The notes below the pieces were generated by a model. That model searched no databases. It was not told the origin of the DNA and worked only from the letters and a program-made list of their open reading frames with translations. A program made the translations under genes and the position numbers. DNA of 44,152 nucleotides from a virus. Position 1 is the first letter of the stretch; each line of letters starts with the position of its first letter. Positions 23,120 to 29,799 of the stretch are shown in pieces. Where the stretch lies: the IMG/VR virus record IMGVR_UViG_3300049222_000326, positions 1 to 44,152 of that record; one strand, written 5' to 3'.

Positions 23120-24457
23120 TCAATAAATTCTAAAACCAGTACCACGTCCAGCCCGCATTTCCAACAGGCTGAATTGTTTCCATACCAAGTAACCCAGCGC
23201 ATCGACCATGTGGTCATACCCTGCGTCTTTATCTGGGTCGCCTGCTTCCGTATAAGACTGCAGTTCGAGGCACTCGATCAGCTTGGTGCAGTGCTTCGCT
23301 ACTTGCAATCTGACTTCCCCTTTGCCGTTCTCCAAAGCAGCTTGAACAGTAGAAACCCGATCGCGGACGGGAGGATTTGACCGACCCGACTGGTTAATGA
23401 ACCCATACGATTGCAATATTTCGATGTCAGTTCGTGTGGCGTTCGTGCTTCGATTTCCGCCTGATGCGTCAGGGTAGATGTATATCTTGGATCTTTGCCC
23501 AGCTCGTCGTTTAATTTCTTGTGCGAGCGAATCGGTGTCATGACTGCCACTGATTTCATCGACAATAAAAATCTTATCGCCGTCACGAACACCTATCACC
23601 GCCGACATGTTGCCGACGTTGAAATCTAGGCCAACATGCCATGGCTCGTCTTCATATTTTGCAGGCGTACAAAGGTGCTTTTCTCTATCGAACCTGTCGT
23701 AAACTTGGCCGGTGTTTAGGTTGACAAACTCCCCGTTCAGGTATGCCTGAAGCATCGTCGGATCGTAGTTTGCCTTTAGGCGTTCAATGAAGTCAGGCGG
23801 CAGATGTGGGTTGTCTTGCGTGCGCATACGAATCAACTTGCGATCCGTGCGCTGTTGTGCTTCAGGGCTGCCGAACTCGTTGTAGAGCCACCTAAAGCCT
23901 TCTGGCGTGCTTGCTACCGCAAACTGTCGAACATGACCAGACCGCAAGCGACCAAGGATTTTTGGAAATGCCTTCGCCGCTATTGAGTATTGAACTGTGT
24001 CCACCTCGTCAACGATGACGTGCGACAGGTTGACACCCACAATCCGTCCAACGTTCTCGTAACTGCGGCACAAGATATGCGTGTCACCCCCAGGCAAGTG
24101 CAGGGTGTAGTTCGGCAGTGGACTTGCGCGAAAGCTGTACGGGATCTCGTACTGCTCTAAGTAGGAATCGAATTCACTGATCCAAATGTCGCGGATCATC
24201 GGGCCAGTCGGCTCCATGACGCACCCGGTGAACCCTTGATTTGCAATCGCAAGGGACACAGCCTTGCAAAGCAGCGATCTGGTTTTACCTGCGCCATACC
24301 CGGCGCTAATCGCGAGGATTTCTGATTCTTGGTCTTCGACAAACGCAAGCTGACCTGGGTGTAGGTCGGCCTTCATGCGTTTAAGCAGCATGTCAGTGTC
24401 AAGGCCCGATGAATCACCGAGCACATGACCTAGCGGTGCAGCATCAAGGATTGACAT
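23120..24457 (-). CDS. terL: Terminase large subunit
   Basis: I use the start at 24457 (MSILDAAPLG), 445 residues. An earlier in-frame ATG at 24499 would overlap the upstream small gene more deeply. The ATPase half has Walker A GYGAGKT at 53-59 and Walker B HVIVDE at 146-151. The nuclease half has the acidic motifs LDFNVGN (first Asp), YPDASGG (second) and a late DHMVDALGY (third), as in RNase-H-like terminases. It packages concatemeric DNA into heads through the portal. The start overlaps the 53-residue ORF by 14 bases. Confidence 0.93.
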   Translation of the reverse strand: MSILDAAPLGHVLGDSSGLDTDMLLKRMKADLHPGQLAFVEDQESEILAISAGYGAGKTRSLLCKAVSLAIANQGFTGCVMEPTGPMIRDIWISEFDSYLEQYEIPYSFRASPLPNYTLHLPGGDTHILCRSYENVGRIVGVNLSHVIVDEVDTVQYSIAAKAFPKILGRLRSGHVRQFAVASTPEGFRWLYNEFGSPEAQQRTDRKLIRMRTQDNPHLPPDFIERLKANYDPTMLQAYLNGEFVNLNTGQVYDRFDREKHLCTPAKYEDEPWHVGLDFNVGNMSAVIGVRDGDKIFIVDEISGSHDTDSLAQEIKRRAGQRSKIYIYPDASGGNRSTNATRTDIEILQSYGFINQSGRSNPPVRDRVSTVQAALENGKGEVRLQVAKHCTKLIECLELQSYTEAGDPDKDAGYDHMVDALGYLVWKQFSLLEMRAGRGTGFRIY

Positions 24458-24605
24458 TTCGCAGACACGCCCCACGCAGCTGGGCACGCTTCTCTTCAAT
24501 CAAGTGCATCGACGAAACAGTGCAACTCATGGTCACATCGTCGATCTTCATGAAGACGCGGTACATGTCGTCTTCAGTTGGCTCGTACCAGAATTCTTCG
24601 GTCAT
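24444..24605 (-). CDS. Small protein between terminase subunits (53 aa)
   Basis: A 53-codon ORF, MTEEFWYEPTEDDMYRVFMK and on to IDDVTMSCTVSSMHLIEEKR, ends 14 bases inside the terminase large gene. Its ATG overlaps the stop of the small terminase gene as ATGA. Perfect coupling with both flanking genes indicates it is translated. It is acidic at the N-terminus and basic at the C-terminus. I do not recognise the family. Its position suggests a packaging accessory that adjusts terminase assembly (inference). Confidence 0.65.
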   Translation of the reverse strand: MTEEFWYEPTEDDMYRVFMKIDDVTMSCTVSSMHLIEEKRAQLRGACLRNVNP

Positions 24606-24925
24606 GAACAGAGCTGTGCAAGTTTTGCGGCGGTGTTGATGGCACCCAGGGCGATGTGATATTGGCCTTTAGCGCGTGCTTCCTGCTGCAGGGTGGCGCA
24701 TTGCGACAAGAGGTCTGCGACCATCTGCGGTCGTTCTAAGTCCCAATCAGCGCGAATCTGATCGCGTGCGAGGGCTAGATACTTGTCAACCGTCCGATCA
24801 GTTACCCCCCAGTGATCTGTCGCATATCGAATGCAGTCAGACCGACGACCACCGCTTGCAACGATGCGAACGAATTCAGCAACGCGCAATTCAGTTTCTG
24901 CTTTGGTGGTATTTTTTGCAGCCAT
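24602..24925 (-). CDS. terS: Terminase small subunit candidate
   Basis: The 107-residue protein is mostly helical: AETELRVAEFVRIVASGGRRSDCIRYATDHWGVTDRTVDKYLALARDQIR forms a winged/HTH-like DNA-binding N-terminal part. The C-terminal helix, ERPQMVADLLSQCATLQQEA and onward, is suited to oligomerisation. Small helical HTH proteins directly upstream of large terminase genes are usually small subunits. Two cysteines flank the HTH. The gene is preceded by a 20-base inverted repeat (24941-24960) within 16 bases of its start. A transcription regulator is the main alternative. Confidence 0.7.
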   Translation of the reverse strand: MAAKNTTKAETELRVAEFVRIVASGGRRSDCIRYATDHWGVTDRTVDKYLALARDQIRADWDLERPQMVADLLSQCATLQQEARAKGQYHIALGAINTAAKLAQLCS

Positions 24926-24940
24926 TAGTAACAGGCTTTC

Positions 24941-24960
24941 GCCCTAATGATAACTAGGGC
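24941..24960. promoter_or_regulatory. Inverted repeat before small terminase gene, candidate operator
   Basis: GCCCTA (24941-24946) and TAGGGC (24955-24960) are perfect arms around an 8-base AT-rich core. The site lies 16 bases upstream of the small terminase ATG on the minus strand, and the ribbon-helix-helix gene at 25024-25299 ends 63 bases away. This is the largest gap in the packaging block. It could be the binding site of the ribbon-helix-helix protein or a weak hairpin. Confidence 0.4.
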
Positions 24961-25023
24961 TAATCAATAAATTGTGGACGATTGGGGTTGTTGCGGTCTT
25001 CGTAGAGCGCAAGGTGATAGTGA

Positions 25024-25299
25024 TCAAGTAGTTCCAGCAGTTCGCCCAGTTTCTTGTCGCATCTGATGTGCGATTTCAACGATGGCGATCGCGGCGGCTT
25101 GCTCGGCTTGCTGTGCGGTAAATACACCATGGAAGCGTTTACGGATTGCGCCTGTGACGCGATGCAGTGCGCCGCTACCGAAGCCGGATGAACGCAGCAG
25201 TTGACGGATGATCTCTGAACGGGACACACCTTCCTGCCGTGCCATCCGGTCGTAAGTTTCGATGTCTTCAGGCGACAAACTAACTTTTACGTCTCTCAT
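25024..25299 (-). CDS. Ribbon-helix-helix (CopG/Arc-like) regulator
   Basis: The 91-residue protein starts MRDVKVSLSPEDIETYDRMA, then RQEGVSRSEIIRQLLRSS: a short beta strand (DVKVSLS) followed by two helices, the standard ribbon-helix-helix DNA-binding arrangement, with the RSEIIRQLLR turn typical of CopG/Arc. The rest (residues 45-91) is a helical, Gln/Ala-rich oligomerisation part. It lies between early small genes and terminase, overlapping the upstream gene by 20 bases. It may repress the late operon through the inverted repeat at 24941-24960. Confidence 0.75.
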   Translation of the reverse strand: MRDVKVSLSPEDIETYDRMARQEGVSRSEIIRQLLRSSGFGSGALHRVTGAIRKRFHGVFTAQQAEQAAAIAIVEIAHQMRQETGRTAGTT

Positions 25300-25510
25300 G
25301 AACCGATGCAGCGGTGAACAGATATTCCTTGATCATCTCAAGGTCTTTAGCGAAAGATGATACCAGAGCCATTGGTATTTGCCGCTGTTCGTCAAAGGCG
25401 TTGTCAGAAATTGCAGCAGCGGTTGCAAGGGCATCTTCCATGATCGTTTCTAGTTTTGCGATCACGGGTTCTTGACGCTTGGAAACGTCGATCAAGTCGT
25501 TAAGCGGCAT
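25280..25510 (-). CDS. Hypothetical helical protein
   Basis: The protein begins MPLNDLIDVSKRQEPVIAKL and is predicted mostly helical. I chose the ATG at 25510 because it overlaps the upstream gene by only 11 bases; an earlier ATG at 25567 adds 19 residues with a CGC element but overlaps by 68 bases. At 76 residues it shows no recognisable motif. It overlaps the ribbon-helix-helix gene by 20 bases, so the two may be translationally coupled. Confidence 0.5.
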   Translation of the reverse strand: MPLNDLIDVSKRQEPVIAKLETIMEDALATAAAISDNAFDEQRQIPMALVSSFAKDLEMIKEYLFTAASVHERRKS

Positions 25511-26015
25511 GGGACATCCGCAAGTCTTTGAGGATTCCTGAGGAAGCTGACAGTTGTCGTTTGACATTAGTAGCAGTGGCGTTTGTGGGTGTTGGTTGAA
25601 GCTGCTGTTGATTCATGAATGCAGCAGTTTCAAGCCATTGTTGTTTACGTCGCTGGTGCAGTTTGCGTGCGGTGTCTTTGTCGATTGAAATGCCTACAGA
25701 ACGCGGCCCAGCATCGGTTTGCACCGTGATGGGTTCTGATGTCCCAGAGTCACGCAGACCACCGCGTGCGGTGCTGCCGTCTGGTGCGTAGATGGTGTAG
25801 GCGCACTTGCAATGACAAATCAGGGCAAGGTCTGCACCGCCTTGGCGGTGAAGTACACCGTCGATGATTTCGGCGTCGTAATCCGGCAGGTACTCATTAA
25901 CGAGACCGTCTGAATTACTGATGATTCCCGAATCGTTACAGGCGAAGCATTCGTGTGCGGGCGGCCGCCACGAAGTATCACGGCTTTGTGCAAGCCGTTT
26001 GTGATTTGCAGTCAT
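25500..26015 (-). CDS. Cys-rich hypothetical protein, likely zinc-binding
   Basis: The 171-residue protein has CFAC at residues 23-26 and CHCKC at 67-71, which could form a four-to-five-Cys zinc site. The spacing (CxxC, about 40 residues, then C-x-C-x-C) resembles a degenerate zinc ribbon of the DnaJ type. Residues 100-150 are basic and helical (DKDTARKLHQRRKQQWLETA). It lies downstream of the 118-residue gene by 7 bases. The role may be nucleic acid binding; not identified with any named family. Confidence 0.6.
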   Translation of the reverse strand: MTANHKRLAQSRDTSWRPPAHECFACNDSGIISNSDGLVNEYLPDYDAEIIDGVLHRQGGADLALICHCKCAYTIYAPDGSTARGGLRDSGTSEPITVQTDAGPRSVGISIDKDTARKLHQRRKQQWLETAAFMNQQQLQPTPTNATATNVKRQLSASSGILKDLRMSHAA

Positions 26016-26022
26016 GACGCGA

Positions 26023-26379
26023 TCAGATCACCGTCTTGGTGTTGTGATTCGGGTCGGTGCTGTCTAAGTGTGCTTCGGGGCCGAAACCTTCAGCAGCGAT
26101 CCGTTGATGAGGAAAGTCTGCCTGCGGTTTTTGGTCTGTATCGAAGGAATCAAACCAAGCGACCAGTTGATCGCGTGTCGCAGATCCTTTAGTGAGACGC
26201 AAATGGCGACGAATATCTGCCGGGTCATGAAAAAACCTGGCGGTGTTGCGGTAGTACAGAACGAAGGTCGGTGATGGACCTTCGCGTGAGATCAGCCGGT
26301 GAACCTGTAGGCCACCAGCCCGAAAGGTGTTCGGCTTCAAAATTGCTGCTTCCGCGCTCACGGAAGGGCTAAAAATCAA
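26023..26379 (-). CDS. Hypothetical protein following replication initiator
   Basis: The 118-residue protein has the segment DPADIRRHLRLTKGSATRDQLVAWFDSFDTDQ, whose 'RLTKGSATRDQLVxWF' portion resembles a small helical DNA-binding domain. The N-terminal third reads PSVSAEAAILKPNTFRAGG. Its ATG overlaps the stop of the initiator gene by four bases (ATGA), so it is coupled. The position of lambda P, the helicase loader, would be similar, but no such domain is visible in this short protein. Confidence 0.6.
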   Translation of the reverse strand: MIFSPSVSAEAAILKPNTFRAGGLQVHRLISREGPSPTFVLYYRNTARFFHDPADIRRHLRLTKGSATRDQLVAWFDSFDTDQKPQADFPHQRIAAEGFGPEAHLDSTDPNHNTKTVI

Positions 26380-27236
26380 AACGGGTCGTCCCCGTTCGGC
26401 GCATGATCACGCGGGTCGAATGGTTTTTCAACCCCTGAGGCACCGTTCTCAAGGAACGCTTCATATTTGCCGTCTCGCAGCCAACGGAAGCAATCGGGGA
26501 ACGTGGCCGCAAGTGCCCCTGGGGTGCGTTCTGCGCGTGACTGTTCGTTGACAGCAGCCTTTAGAGCGTCCTGCAAGGCGCTGTGAGGCGCTTGACGCAG
26601 TGCGATGGCGTATTCCTTCGCAGCTTTCGGTTTGGACTGCCCTGAAGCCTTTTTGTCGATGGCTTGGTATTGCTTCCAGAAGGCGCTGAACTCGTCGGTG
26701 TAGGTCGTGCGCTTGCGGGCTGTTTTGTTCGGAACTTGTTCCGTGCCTGCCTGCCGTTGGTTTCCGTTCGTCTCAGGCGTGTCAATACCGTCCAGCACCT
26801 GGAAACCAACAGTATTGGCTGTTGGTTTTATTTGTTTTAGTTGATTTGTTTTAGTTAGGGTGTCAGGCTGACACCCCCCCCGTGTCACTGTGACACTAGT
26901 GTCAGATTGACACCCCGGATCAACACTAGGTTTAGGGGGTGTCAGATTTACACCCCGGTTGTCCCACACGCGGACTTCGTAGACGTTGCTGGTCTGCCCG
27001 TTTTCCGCAAATCGGTCGGTCTTCACCAGCCAGCCATCGGCTGCCAGTTGCTTTATGACGCGGATCACCGTGCTACGCGAAAGCTGCGTGTCGTTCGCAA
27101 TCCGCTCGTAGCTCGGGAAAATTTCCGGGTAATAGCTCTGCAGCACCCACAACACTGCAAGTTGGTTCGGTGCAAGGCGACCCCGTAACGCTGTTGGCAG
27201 CGCGACAAACGGGGTTTGCTCTGGAATGAATGACAT
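26376..27236 (-). CDS. O-like replication initiator protein with winged-helix domain
   Basis: From the ATG at 27236 (MSFIPEQTPFVALPTALRGR) the protein has about 286 residues. An earlier ATG at 27332 would overlap the upstream gene and adds a non-conserved stretch. Residues 18-100 form a winged helix (NQLAVLWVLQSYYPEIFPSYERIANDTQLSRSTVIRVIKQLAADGW). Then comes a linker encoded by palindromic repeats (GCQSDTS and GGCQPDT in the protein), then a basic helical C-terminal domain (DEFSAFWKQYQAIDKKAS...). The layout matches phage O-type initiators, whose gene holds the origin (established for lambda). It would open the origin and recruit the host helicase. Confidence 0.78.
   Translation of the reverse strand: MSFIPEQTPFVALPTALRGRLAPNQLAVLWVLQSYYPEIFPSYERIANDTQLSRSTVIRVIKQLAADGWLVKTDRFAENGQTSNVYEVRVWDNRGVNLTPPKPSVDPGCQSDTSVTVTRGGCQPDTLTKTNQLKQIKPTANTVGFQVLDGIDTPETNGNQRQAGTEQVPNKTARKRTTYTDEFSAFWKQYQAIDKKASGQSKPKAAKEYAIALRQAPHSALQDALKAAVNEQSRAERTPGALAATFPDCFRWLRDGKYEAFLENGASGVEKPFDPRDHAPNGDDPF
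26819..26956. other. Candidate replication origin: palindromic iterons and AT-rich repeats
   Basis: Inside the initiator gene lie four palindromic repeats of a GTGTCA core: GGGTGTCAGGCTGACACCC (26858-26876, perfect 9-base arms), GTGTCAC-T-GTGACAC (26882-26896), GTGTCA-GAT-TGACAC (26899-26913) and GGGGTGT...ACACCCC (26936-26956). Directly beside them, 26831-26842 and 26845-26856 are two copies of TTTGTTTTAGTT in an AT-rich block. Iterons plus an AT-rich unwinding element within the initiator gene is the lambda-type origin architecture. Confidence 0.72.
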
Positions 27237-27303
27237 GGTATTTTCGGTGCGGGGTCGGCATACCCTGTGAGTTGCGTTTGGTTTGACGGTGTTGCCTACA
27301 CCG

Positions 27304-27552
27304 TCATTTTTTTTGCCCATCCATTGCGGCAAAAAACGCTTTCAGCGTTTCTTCGTGCTGCGTCAGCATCAGACCTGAATCCTGTCTGACCTGTTCGGCT
27401 TCACTGCGGGTCACGTCGCGCCAAATACCGGTTTCCCAGTACAGGGCCTCTTCATGCTCGCGTTGCTGCCGCAAGAAATCAACCGTCTTGCGGGTTTGCT
27501 CTAGATCCTTTCGCAGCGCCTTCAACAGCGCATCACGTTGTTCTGGGGTCAT
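27304..27552 (-). CDS. Small coiled-coil hypothetical protein
   Basis: The 82-residue protein is charged and helical throughout (EQRDALLKALRKDLEQTRKT, FLRQQREHEEALYWETGIWR). It has no recognisable catalytic or metal site. Its start overlaps the stop of the 171-residue gene upstream by four bases. It ends 68 bases before the initiator start at 27236, so a regulatory stretch could lie there. Function is unknown; a protein-protein interaction role in replication is a guess from context. Confidence 0.55.
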   Translation of the reverse strand: MTPEQRDALLKALRKDLEQTRKTVDFLRQQREHEEALYWETGIWRDVTRSEAEQVRQDSGLMLTQHEETLKAFFAAMDGQKK

Positions 27553-28064
27553 GCTTCAAGACCTGCTTTCATTGCGGCACGGATGATGTCCATCACGGCT
27601 TTTGATCCAGCCGTGTTGCCGGTGTAACCCTTCTTTTGCGCAACTTCTCGGCAATGCTGCGCAAGGAAAGATTCGTTAATGGTCACGCGCAACGGGTCGC
27701 CGCTTACAGGCTTGATAACTGCACGACGGATCTGCACGACCTTTGGCAGCTGCTTTTCTTGCGGGTTGGCAGCTTCCTGCACCCAGATCGGTTGCTCAGC
27801 CAGCGGTCGCATGTAGGCACGCCACTTAGTGCCGCGTGACTTGGTGTTTTCTTTCGGCTGTCGAATGTGAACGACGGTGCCGACTTCAAGCACTTCTAAA
27901 ACGTTCTGTTCGCCGTAGGCAGGATTAAGGATTGCTTCCTCAAATTTGCCTGATGGGGCTTGCCATTCACCGAAGAGCATTTTGCGATCTTCTGTGATGT
28001 GGTAGATCTTGAGTTCGATAAACGGATTTACGCTTTCTTGGTGGAAGCCGATCTGTTGAATCAT
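27549..28064 (-). CDS. Hypothetical protein, first gene of leftward operon
   Basis: The 171-residue protein has a beta-rich N-terminal half (LFGEWQAPSGKFEEAILNPA and VLEVLEVGTVVHIRQPKE) and a basic helical C-terminus (AQKKGYTGNTAGSKAVMDII). Its ATG shares the tetranucleotide CATG with the plus-strand RusA gene start, so the two genes diverge from the same four bases. An internal Met at residue 29 (MLFGEWQ, about 27980) with an upstream AGAAG could be the real start. I do not recognise the family. It opens the minus-strand series and might be an early regulator. Confidence 0.6.
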   Translation of the reverse strand: MIQQIGFHQESVNPFIELKIYHITEDRKMLFGEWQAPSGKFEEAILNPAYGEQNVLEVLEVGTVVHIRQPKENTKSRGTKWRAYMRPLAEQPIWVQEAANPQEKQLPKVVQIRRAVIKPVSGDPLRVTINESFLAQHCREVAQKKGYTGNTAGSKAVMDIIRAAMKAGLEA

Positions 28065-28521
28065 GAAAAATGAAGCGGATGAAAATAAACGTGAATTCGA
28101 GCCAATTCACATTGCGATAAATGGAATTGACCCAGCTCCGCAAGGCTCAAAACGCCATGTCGGTGGCGGCAGGTTAATCGAGGTTTCCAAGCGATGCAAG
28201 CCATGGCGCATGGCGATTGTTGGCGCGTGTCCATCTGTTTCGCGTCCAATGGATGTGCCTGTAGCGGTGTCGATCGTGTTTCGTTTCGCTCGACCTAAGA
28301 CTCATCTGACGACAAACGGGCAACCGCGTGCGAATGCACCGAAGCAATACACGGTGAAAAGGAACGATATCGACAAGTGCTGTCGGTCAACTCTTGATGC
28401 GTTAGTGGACGGTGGTGTGCTGCAGGATGATTGTTTTGTCGTTGTGCTGAATGCGAGCAAGCGGTATTGCCTGCCGTATGAACCAGCGGGCGCGATCATT
28501 TCAGTCATCCCGCAGTATTGA
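28063..28521 (+). CDS. rusA: RusA-like Holliday junction resolvase
   Basis: The 152-residue protein has the RusA signature: an N-terminal INGIDPAPQGSKRHVGGGRL strand region, a basic PRANAPKQYTVKRNDIDK loop, LDALVDGGVLQDDCFVVVL and KRYCLPYE. The acidic residues D102/D104 in KRNDID, D112 and D122/D123 in QDD match the metal-binding catalytic set. It cuts four-way junctions to resolve recombination intermediates before packaging. It begins at the CATG shared with the opposite-strand gene and has no clear Shine-Dalgarno element. Confidence 0.88.
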   Translation: MKNEADENKREFEPIHIAINGIDPAPQGSKRHVGGGRLIEVSKRCKPWRMAIVGACPSVSRPMDVPVAVSIVFRFARPKTHLTTNGQPRANAPKQYTVKRNDIDKCCRSTLDALVDGGVLQDDCFVVVLNASKRYCLPYEPAGAIISVIPQY

Positions 28522-28540
28522 ACCAGTTGCGTCCCTGTCA

Positions 28541-28573
28541 CACGTCAGGGTAGACATCAGGGCACATCAGGGT
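28541..28573 (+). repeat. Three short direct repeats upstream of a small gene
   Basis: ACGTCAGGG (28542-28550), ACATCAGGG (28554-28562) and ACATCAGGG (28564-28572) lie in the 85-base gap between RusA and the gene at 28607. Centre-to-centre spacing is 12 and 10 bases, near one helical turn. They may be a cluster of regulator sites for the recombination block. Their meaning is unproven. Confidence 0.4.
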
Positions 28574-28606
28574 GCATACTTGGATCAGTTCAAGCCAACG
28601 CAACTC

Positions 28607-28774
28607 ATGAACTACTGGACACCCGAACGCTGCAAAACCATCCCCACCTTGGTGCTGATGGATAACTCGCTCGAAATCTCTGCACAAGGCGCTGTTTCTA
28701 AAAACCCCAGCATCCGCAAGCGCAATGCAGAAATCGTCGAAATGATTCAAGCCGAACTTCGTTCCCGCGTCTGA
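28607..28774 (+). CDS. Small hypothetical protein (55 aa)
   Basis: I use the ATG at 28607; longer readings extend across the repeat block and overlap RusA. The protein reads MNYWTPERCKTIPTLVLMDN followed by SLEISAQGAVSKNPSIRKRN and a basic helix IVEMIQAELRSRV. The C-terminal helix resembles a DNA-binding or dimerisation helix. It lies between RusA and a Pro-rich short ORF that starts three bases on. Function unknown. Confidence 0.5.
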   Translation: MNYWTPERCKTIPTLVLMDNSLEISAQGAVSKNPSIRKRNAEIVEMIQAELRSRV

Positions 28775-28776
28775 TC

Positions 28777-28890
28777 ATGCTTCAAATCATCCGCAAGCAA
28801 CGCCCGGTCCTTCCGGGCGAACAGACCCCACCCCCACCAGTGGTCTGGAACAAACCCGCACCGCAACTCCCCAAACTGCCTCAAAACTGA
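28777..28890 (+). CDS. Pro-rich small protein (37 aa)
   Basis: The 37-residue ORF reads MLQIIRKQRPVLPGEQTPPP and continues PVVWNKPAPQLPKLPQN. Nearly one third is proline. Its stop overlaps the next ATG as TGATG, which favours coupled translation. The DNA contains a strong hairpin (7-bp arms around 28801-28819) that is a by-product of the coding repeats or a regulatory element. No function is assigned. Confidence 0.5.
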   Translation: MLQIIRKQRPVLPGEQTPPPPVVWNKPAPQLPKLPQN

Positions 28891-29153
28891 TGGAAGACTT
28901 TCACAACTATTCGCTGCGCTACAAAGAATGGCTCGAAGACACCGTTGACGAGTCTGAAGTGCTGCCAGAAGACCGCGCAGAGGTTTACTACCTCGAAGCA
29001 CGGCGGCGCAGCCTGTGGCGTCGTTTACTTGGCTTAGAAGGTCGCGTCATGTGGACTGAATGGGTCAACGATCTAAGCGATGCACAACCGCTAATCGACG
29101 AAGCCACTGATGCCGGTTACGTCGTCACTATCGAAGCTCAACCGTTGCGCTAA
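28890..29153 (+). CDS. Hypothetical acidic helical protein
   Basis: The 87-residue protein starts MEDFHNYSLRYKEWLEDTVD and continues with two charged helices (RAEVYYLEARRRSLWRRLLG) and an acidic end. It shares one base with the following HNH-like gene and with the Pro-rich ORF before it. I see no motif beyond amphipathic helices. Its place in the recombination block suggests an accessory of DNA metabolism, unproven. Confidence 0.55.
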   Translation: MEDFHNYSLRYKEWLEDTVDESEVLPEDRAEVYYLEARRRSLWRRLLGLEGRVMWTEWVNDLSDAQPLIDEATDAGYVVTIEAQPLR

Positions 29154-29599
29154 TGCCTGCCGCATATCAACTCGAACAAGCACGCAGCAGAGGTTTCTGC
29201 ACTTCCTGCTGTATGCGTCCTGCACGACCTGGCCGCAAGTCCTGCGCACACTGTCGCCTGAAATCATCCATCTACGGATTGTTCAGGACACGCCGCAAGA
29301 CTTCCACGCAGGGCCTTAATTCACTGGTCAAGGGTTACGACAAGACCTGGGTGCAACAAGTGCTCGACACCTTCAACGGTCGATGTGACTACACCGGCAA
29401 ACCGATTGAAATTGCCGGCAAGGAAACCGCTGCAGTCGTCTTGGATATCCCCAGGTCTTACGTTCCCATTCACGGTCAGTCGAAGATTCATCACCCGTCA
29501 AACGTCAAATGGTGTCACCGCGACTTTGTTGAGTACAAACGCGGTATGACTGGCACTGAATTTAAAGACCTTTGGATCTTTATCAATGACGGCAAATGA
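29153..29599 (+). CDS. HNH-like protein with altered catalytic site
   Basis: The 148-residue protein has a zinc-ribbon-like N-terminus (CTSC at 16-19, CAHC at 31-34) and a C-terminal half laid out like an HNH nuclease: GRCDYTG at 77-82, AVVLDIP at 95-100, HHPSNVKW at 113-120, and GMTGTEF at 131-137. In active members the segment before the loop is LDH; here it is LDI (residues 97-99), so the key His is Ile. This may be an inactive DNA-binding relative. It is in line with RusA and the exonuclease. Confidence 0.6.
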   Translation: MPAAYQLEQARSRGFCTSCCMRPARPGRKSCAHCRLKSSIYGLFRTRRKTSTQGLNSLVKGYDKTWVQQVLDTFNGRCDYTGKPIEIAGKETAAVVLDIPRSYVPIHGQSKIHHPSNVKWCHRDFVEYKRGMTGTEFKDLWIFINDGK

Positions 29600-29609
29600 C
29601 CTGGGTCTG

Positions 29610-29681
29610 ATGATCTTGCTGCTACTGCCAGCAATGTTGATGAGCTGCATCCTTCTATGGACGTTTGCAGCTGGTGGTTAA
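29610..29681 (+). CDS. Single-TM micropeptide candidate (23 aa)
   Basis: A 23-codon ORF starts at the ATG at 29610, two codons into the gap after the HNH-like gene: MILLLLPAMLMSCILLWTFA followed by AGG. It is almost wholly hydrophobic, long enough for one membrane segment. It has no clear ribosome site and could be chance. If translated it may be a membrane effector or holin-like peptide. The rest of the gap up to 29800 shows no gene and no clear promoter. Confidence 0.3.
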   Translation: MILLLLPAMLMSCILLWTFAAGG

Positions 29682-29799
29682 TAGTTGCGGACTAAGGCCG
29701 ACTCACGCATCCGCACCCCTCGCACCCTGTCCGCTGAGGGTGACTTGTCCTTCGCCCGTTTCAGGGTGAAGAAACCAAAGCATAACAGCAAAAACGGCA

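Noticed and set aside
24960-25229. Minus-strand frame overlapping the ribbon-helix-helix gene
   Set aside because: The 89-residue reading (starting MCPVQRSSVNCC) lies in another frame of a clear ribbon-helix-helix gene and looks random.
26561-26809. Minus-strand frame inside the initiator gene
   Set aside because: It lies in another frame of the initiator, has no start context and is biased by the codon pattern of the basic C-terminal domain.
28801-28819. Strong GC hairpin as a terminator
   Set aside because: The stem (7 bp, 5-base loop) has no following T-tract and lies inside a small coding frame; kept only as a note with that gene.
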